Assembly (NCBI RefSeq): GCF_007971225.1
Contig: NZ_CP042435.1
Location: 310,001-374,000, forward strand
Direction of reading: 5' to 3'
DNA from: Panacibacter ginsenosidivorans
GTDB taxonomy: Bacteria > Bacteroidota > Bacteroidia > Chitinophagales > Chitinophagaceae
DNA length: 64,000 nt
Position 1 is the first letter of the stretch; every line of letters begins with the position of its first letter. Of the stretch, positions 60,414 to 64,000 are shown piece by piece. The translations under genes were made by a program, and so were the position numbers. The notes beneath the pieces are model-generated. The model was not told the DNA's origin and did not search any database. It was given only the letters and a program-made list of their open reading frames with translations.

Positions 60414-61475
60414 ATGACGTTCATCCAAAAAATACTTCATCGACCTTTTTTTATAAAATTGCTGCATTGGGAATACTGGTCATTCCATGCTGTATATACA
60501 CCTATTTATTTGTATTGGTTATGGCTCTGTATAAAAGCAAGATCATTTTTCTTTTTTAATACCTCCAACCCTACTATTAAGAATGGCGGGTTTTTAATGG
60601 AAAGTAAAAAAGATATTTATGATATCATTCCGCAAGAGTATTATCCAAAGACAATATTTATCAATGCAAATACTAATAAAGCAAAAATACTGTCCCTTGT
60701 AAATGAAGCTGCACTTAAGTTTCCGCTTATTGGAAAACCTGATATTGGCATGCGTGGTTTAAGTGTAAAAAAACTGGAAACAATTGACGATATCATTGAT
60801 TACGCACAAAACAGCAAGGTTGATTTTCTACTACAGGAGTTTATTCCTTTCGAACAGGAAGTAGGTATTTTTTATTATCGTTATCCCAATGAAACGCACG
60901 GACATATTTCAGGCATTGTAGGCAAAGAATTTCTAACAGTTACAGGAGATGGCATTTCAAACATGGAAACATTGCTCTCAAAAGATAAAAGATTTATTCT
61001 TCAATTGCCTGCATTGCAAAAGGCTTATGGCGATACGTTGCAAAAAGTTTTAAAAAGAAATGAAGATTTTTTGTTGGTCCCTTATGGCAATCATGCACGT
61101 GGTGCAAAATTCATCGACCTCTCTCATCTTGCAGATGAACAGTTAACATCAATGATTGATGAAGTTTGCAAGAACGTTGATGGTTTTTATTTTGGGCGCA
61201 TGGATGTTCGCTACAATACATGGGAAGAACTTAAGCAGGGAAAAAACTTCGGCATCGTTGAACTCAACGGCGCAGGCAGCGAGCCCACACATATATACGA
61301 TCCAAAACATTCAATCTTTTTTGCGTGGAAAGAGATCATCCGTCACTGGCGCATCTTATGGAAAATAAGCCGCATAAATCATCACAAACAAAATATGCCT
61401 TACATGAATTTTTCTTCCGGCATTCGAATGTTTAAAGAAAACAGCGCTTATGTAAAAATGATCTCGACTGAATAA
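60414..61475 (+). CDS. ATP-grasp enzyme (D-Ala-D-Ala ligase-like)
   Basis: A 353-residue protein with an ATP-grasp fold: FPLIGKPDIGMRGLSVKKL (ATP-binding Lys strand), FLLQEFIPFEQEVGIFYY, and DGFYFGRMDVRYNTWEELKQGKNFGIVELNGAGSE, in which Asp, Glu and Asn supply the metal ligands. It thus ligates a carboxylate to an amine or thiol via an acyl-phosphate. It begins with an unusual hydrophobic N-terminus (about 25-50) that could be membrane-associated. Members of this group are often labelled D-alanine-D-alanine ligase-like, but the substrate is unknown. Confidence 0.82.
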   Translation: MTFIQKILHRPFFIKLLHWEYWSFHAVYTPIYLYWLWLCIKARSFFFFNTSNPTIKNGGFLMESKKDIYDIIPQEYYPKTIFINANTNKAKILSLVNEAALKFPLIGKPDIGMRGLSVKKLETIDDIIDYAQNSKVDFLLQEFIPFEQEVGIFYYRYPNETHGHISGIVGKEFLTVTGDGISNMETLLSKDKRFILQLPALQKAYGDTLQKVLKRNEDFLLVPYGNHARGAKFIDLSHLADEQLTSMIDEVCKNVDGFYFGRMDVRYNTWEELKQGKNFGIVELNGAGSEPTHIYDPKHSIFFAWKEIIRHWRILWKISRINHHKQNMPYMNFSSGIRMFKENSAYVKMISTE

Positions 61476-61480
61476 GTAGC

Positions 61481-61541
61481 ATATTTTTTGTACCCCACAC
61501 ACGATTATTATGGCATCGTCTCTTGCGTCGCACTCTTGTAC
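61481..61541 (-). repeat. Dispersed intergenic element copy 29
   Basis: Minus-strand consensus head (61522-61541), middle AGACGATGCCATAATAAT, tail GGGGTACAAAAAATAT beginning six bases after the ATP-grasp stop. Confidence 0.92.
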
Positions 61542-61665
61542 TCCTGAACAAAATGCAGCCATGAAAACCGTTAAGAAGAAAATAAAAACAGAAAGCAGCC
61601 CAAATTATATTTGTTCTTTTCAATTCAATAATGAAGTTGTTTACACAAATAATGTTTCACCGCTT

Positions 61666-61690
61666 AAAAGTCCCCACCGGGGAGTTGGGA
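61666..61690. repeat. GC-rich palindromic intergenic repeat (second copy)
   Basis: The sequence AAAAGTCCCCACCGGGGAG, continuing TTGGGA, carries the CCCC/GGGG stem seen at 18301-18326 and 63549-63582. It lies directly downstream of pntB and might act as a terminator hairpin. Confidence 0.6.
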
Positions 61691-61694
61691 TGCT

Positions 61695-63140
61695 TTATAA
61701 ATTTTTCAATTCACCAACCAATTGTTGCAACACAGATTTTGCATCACCAAAAAGCATAGATGTTTTTGGCTTGAAAAATAATTCATTTTCTATACCGGCA
61801 TAACCAGGTTTCATACTTCTTTTATTTACAATCACCAATTTTGCATCTTCAACTTCCAGAATAGGCATGCCAAATATAGGAGAAGCAGGATCTGTTTTTG
61901 CAGCAGGATTCACCACATCATTTGCACCTAGTATCAATACGACATCAGTAGTTTTAAATTCATCATTGGCTTGTTCCATCTCTTCTAATTTTTCATAAGA
62001 GACATCTGCTTCTGCCAGTAATACATTCATATGCCCCGGCATTCTCCCTGCAACAGGATGAATAGCATATTTTACTTCCACTCCTTTTTCTTCCAGCATT
62101 TTTTCCAATTCATGACAAACATGCTGCGCCTGTGCTACTGCCAAACCATAACCCGGAACAATGATCACTTTTCTTGAATAGCTCATTGTCATGGCTGCAT
62201 CGCTTACGGTAATTTCTTTGTAAGCACCACCGGTTTTTGAAGCTCCTTGTGCAGCAACTGCCGTGCCTCCAAAGCTTCCGATCAATACATTTTTCAAAGA
62301 ACGGTTCATTGCTTTGCACATAAGAATCGTAAGCAACGTACCTGCAGCACCAACAAGAATACCACCGGTAAGCATTACTTTATTATCATACAAGAACCCA
62401 CCACATGCTGCAGCTACACCGGTAAATGAATTCAATAAAGAAATTACAACGGGCATATCTGCACCCCCGATGGGAAGAACGAAGAGAACACCGTAGAGAA
62501 GCGCAAGAACGAGTACAGAATAAAATAATATAACAATGTTGTCTGGAAATGAGATAAAAAGCAGTGATGTAATGATTAGAATAATTACAAGGATCAGCAA
62601 ATTAAAAATGTGTTGTCCTTTAAATGAGAAATCCTTTATTTTTCCATTTAGCTTTCCCCACGCAATGATACTTCCCGCAAAAGAAACAGAACCAATAATT
62701 AATCCTAAACAAATAATCAATAAAAAACTATATGAAAAATTAGGTAAAACAAATCCATTACCCAATGATCCGTTGAAATAATTTATTGAATTATTTACAT
62801 GATTAAATTCAACTATCGAAATCAACGCCGCACAAGCACCGCCCATGCCATTAAATAGACTTACCATCTCCGGCATGGCAGTCATCTTTACTTTCTTCGC
62901 TGCAAGTGTTCCTATAATTGCACCAACAAGAATTCCGCCGAATATCCATCCATAATTATGAAGACTGTTCCCTTCATCATCCTTATATAAAAATATTGTT
63001 CCGAGAATAGCAATGGTCATTCCTGCTGCTGCAATAAGATTTCCTCTTCGTGCATGCGCAGGATTCGATAGCATCTTCAAACCAATAATAAAAGTGACGC
63101 TAGCTAGTAAATAAATTAATGTAAGAATATTGATCGCCAT
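61695..63140 (-). CDS. pntB: NAD(P) transhydrogenase subunit beta
   Basis: Proton-translocating transhydrogenase subunit that reduces NADP+ with NADH using the proton gradient. The 481-residue protein has about nine membrane helices (domain II, residues 1-270) followed by the NADP(H)-binding domain III. Its signature IVPGYGLAVAQAQ, HPVAGRMPGHMNVLLAEADV and DVVLILGANDVVNPAA are all present. It is complete, with the C-terminus MLFGDAKSVLQQLVGELKNL. It is separated from pntA2 by about 100 bases that hold a short CGCAAAG-type repeat. Confidence 0.97.
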   Translation of the reverse strand: MAINILTLIYLLASVTFIIGLKMLSNPAHARRGNLIAAAGMTIAILGTIFLYKDDEGNSLHNYGWIFGGILVGAIIGTLAAKKVKMTAMPEMVSLFNGMGGACAALISIVEFNHVNNSINYFNGSLGNGFVLPNFSYSFLLIICLGLIIGSVSFAGSIIAWGKLNGKIKDFSFKGQHIFNLLILVIILIITSLLFISFPDNIVILFYSVLVLALLYGVLFVLPIGGADMPVVISLLNSFTGVAAACGGFLYDNKVMLTGGILVGAAGTLLTILMCKAMNRSLKNVLIGSFGGTAVAAQGASKTGGAYKEITVSDAAMTMSYSRKVIIVPGYGLAVAQAQHVCHELEKMLEEKGVEVKYAIHPVAGRMPGHMNVLLAEADVSYEKLEEMEQANDEFKTTDVVLILGANDVVNPAAKTDPASPIFGMPILEVEDAKLVIVNKRSMKPGYAGIENELFFKPKTSMLFGDAKSVLQQLVGELKNL

Positions 63141-63156
63141 GCATTTTATTTTGTTT

Positions 63157-63190
63157 CACGCAAAGACCGCAAAGCAGCAAAGGCGCAAAG
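63157..63190. repeat. CGCAAAG-type short repeat between pntB and pntA2
   Basis: CACGCAAAG ACCGCAAAG CAGCAAAG GCGCAAAG: four imperfect units of 8-9 bases. Similar CGCAAAGGCGCAAAG stretches are frequent between genes of Bacteroidota. Nothing indicates a function here. Confidence 0.6.
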
Positions 63191-63242
63191 TATTTATCGA
63201 AGCCTCGAAATCTTTTTAATCCTTCAAAATCCTGGTTCAGAC

Positions 63243-63542
63243 TTATTTCTTCTTCTTAAACATTTCCAGCATTCTGTCTGTTACAACAAAACCACCGACA
63301 ACATTTATTGTTCCTAAAATCACTGCAAGAAATCCAAGTATCAATGCTAAATAATTATCACTTTCGGCTTTGCCCATAACAATTATAGCACCAATGATCA
63401 CAACACCATGAATTGCATTTGCTCCACTCATTAAGGGTGTATGCAATACACTTGGTACACGGCCTATTATTTCAATTCCCAAAAAGATCATCAGGATGAC
63501 GATGTAGATGTATTCCTGGTGTTGATGAATCCATAAAAGCAT
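63243..63542 (-). CDS. pntA2: NAD(P) transhydrogenase subunit alpha, membrane part
   Basis: The 99-residue product carries about three to four membrane helices (IYIVILMIFLGIEIIGRVPSVLHTPLMSGANAIHGVVIIGAI) matching the C-terminal membrane segment of alpha. In this three-subunit version the alpha subunit is split. The NAD-binding part is the partial gene at the window end. The key segment VPSVLHTPLMSGANAIHG is intact. Confidence 0.95.
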   Translation of the reverse strand: MLLWIHQHQEYIYIVILMIFLGIEIIGRVPSVLHTPLMSGANAIHGVVIIGAIIVMGKAESDNYLALILGFLAVILGTINVVGGFVVTDRMLEMFKKKK

Positions 63543-63548
63543 AATTAA

Positions 63549-63582
63549 ACCCTCCTAAATCCTCCCTGAAGGGAGGACTTTG
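63549..63582. repeat. GC-rich palindromic intergenic repeat (third copy)
   Basis: ACCCTCCTAAATCCTCCC, then TGAAGGGAGGACTTT: a CCTCCC/GGGAGG stem of the same general form as the copies at 18301 and 61666. It lies just upstream of pntA2. Confidence 0.6.
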
Positions 63583-63626
63583 AATTTCGTTTATGAATAT
63601 TTTTTCTGCTTAATAAAGAACTAAAC

Positions 63627-63672
63627 GTACAAGTGAGTGACACAACAGGCGATGACCAAAGAGCCAAAGTTT
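63627..63672 (+). repeat. Dispersed intergenic element copy 30 (GTGACAC class)
   Basis: Head GTACAAGTGAGTGACACAAC (63627-63646), middle AGGCGATGACCAAA, tail not clear. It lies between pntA2 and pntA1. Confidence 0.85.
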
Positions 63673-63716
63673 GTTACCACATCATCCGCACATCTGCACA
63701 TTTTCAGATCTGCACA

Positions 63717-64000
63717 TTAGATCAGCGCTTTCACTCTTTCATTTACTATTTCGCCGTTATGTGTAATGCATGAACCTTTTACAAGATCATCTTCAAAATT
63801 CAAATTCAGTTGCCCGTCTTTATTAATGATCAATTGTAAGAAGTTGAGAATGTTTTTCCCATACAACTTACTTGCATCTGCAGGCATGGTAGCAGGGAGA
63901 TTACTGTCACCAACAATTGTTACGTCATTGTATTTTATTTTCTGCGCATTAATAGTTTTTGCAGTGTTGCCACCCGTTGCTGCCGCAAGATCGATGATGA
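63717..64000 (-). CDS. pntA1: NAD(P) transhydrogenase subunit alpha, NAD-binding part (partial)
   Basis: Translation from the window edge gives about 94 residues ending NGEIVNERVKALI then TAA. IIDLAAATGGNTAKT, VTIVGDSNLPATMPADASKL, YGKNILNFLQLII and NFEDDLVKGSCI match the end of the NAD(H)-binding domain I of PntA, including the GYTDLP-like segment of that family. The start lies outside the window. Order pntA1-pntA2-pntB on the minus strand indicates one operon interrupted by short repeats. Confidence 0.93.
   Translation of the reverse strand, partial: IIDLAAATGGNTAKTINAQKIKYNDVTIVGDSNLPATMPADASKLYGKNILNFLQLIINKDGQLNLNFEDDLVKGSCITHNGEIVNERVKALI

Noticed and set aside
2755-63672. Element tail GCCCGGTTCAAA looking like a tRNA T-arm
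   Set aside because: Only the T-loop-like string is present; no acceptor stem, D-arm or anticodon arm can be folded around any copy.

Overview
The window reads as chromosomal DNA of a Bacteroidota bacterium, most likely a Chitinophagaceae-type member. The evidence is low GC, type IX secretion (T9SS) C-terminal sorting domains on several secreted proteins, signal peptides ending in Ala-Gln, small outer-membrane barrels, a UbiA of the futalosine-pathway type, and an ECF sigma factor overlapping a membrane-anchored partner gene. There is no rRNA, tRNA, CRISPR array, phage or intact transposase.

Layout. 1-2.7 kb: a sigma-54 response regulator (N-terminus outside the window) and a histidine kinase, separated by a decayed four-helix-bundle (S23) gene bounded by inverted 7-bp arrays. 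2.8-6.7 kb: two paralogous T9SS-exported sulfatases. 7-9.6 kb: a lipoprotein, a 7-TM protein, a NarL-type kinase and a LuxR-type regulator, probably one signalling unit. 9.8-13.6 kb: a CheB-CheR-PAS-kinase giant and a CheY-like regulator. 14-23 kb: housekeeping genes (def, ruvX, a UbiA prenyltransferase, a TrmH-like methyltransferase, an ElaA acetyltransferase, uvrA) with outer-membrane proteins. 23-29 kb: a sorting-domain mini-protein and a 1610-residue metalloprotease with eight fibronectin III domains. 29.7-38.6 kb: an acetyltransferase, a FAD oxidase, lipoproteins, an ECF sigma pair, twin small barrels, an antiporter and a DUF4397 lipoprotein. 38.8-45.8 kb: tex, a polyprenyl-phosphate phosphoribosyltransferase/HAD/GT-C gene set, and an exonuclease-GIY-YIG fusion. 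46-50 kb: valS, a PAP2 phosphatase and an acetyltransferase. 50.5-55.6 kb: a 1700-residue T9SS surface protein. 56.4-61.5 kb: a co-directional cluster (YHS, DoxX, barrel, DM13, YceI, DinB, NRDE, ATP-grasp). 61.7-64 kb: pntB, pntA2 and the end of pntA1.

The most striking signal is not a gene. About 30 copies of a roughly 60-bp element sit in the intergenic spaces and in none of the genes. Each has a near-constant 20-bp head (GTACAAGAGTGCGACGCAAC), a semi-conserved middle, and a tail of GCCYGGYTC followed by an A-run. They occur in both orientations, sometimes as head-to-head inverted pairs, often with the tail touching a gene boundary. I do not recognise this family. Several intrinsic terminators are also clear, one of them inside the signal-peptide codons of the gene after valS.
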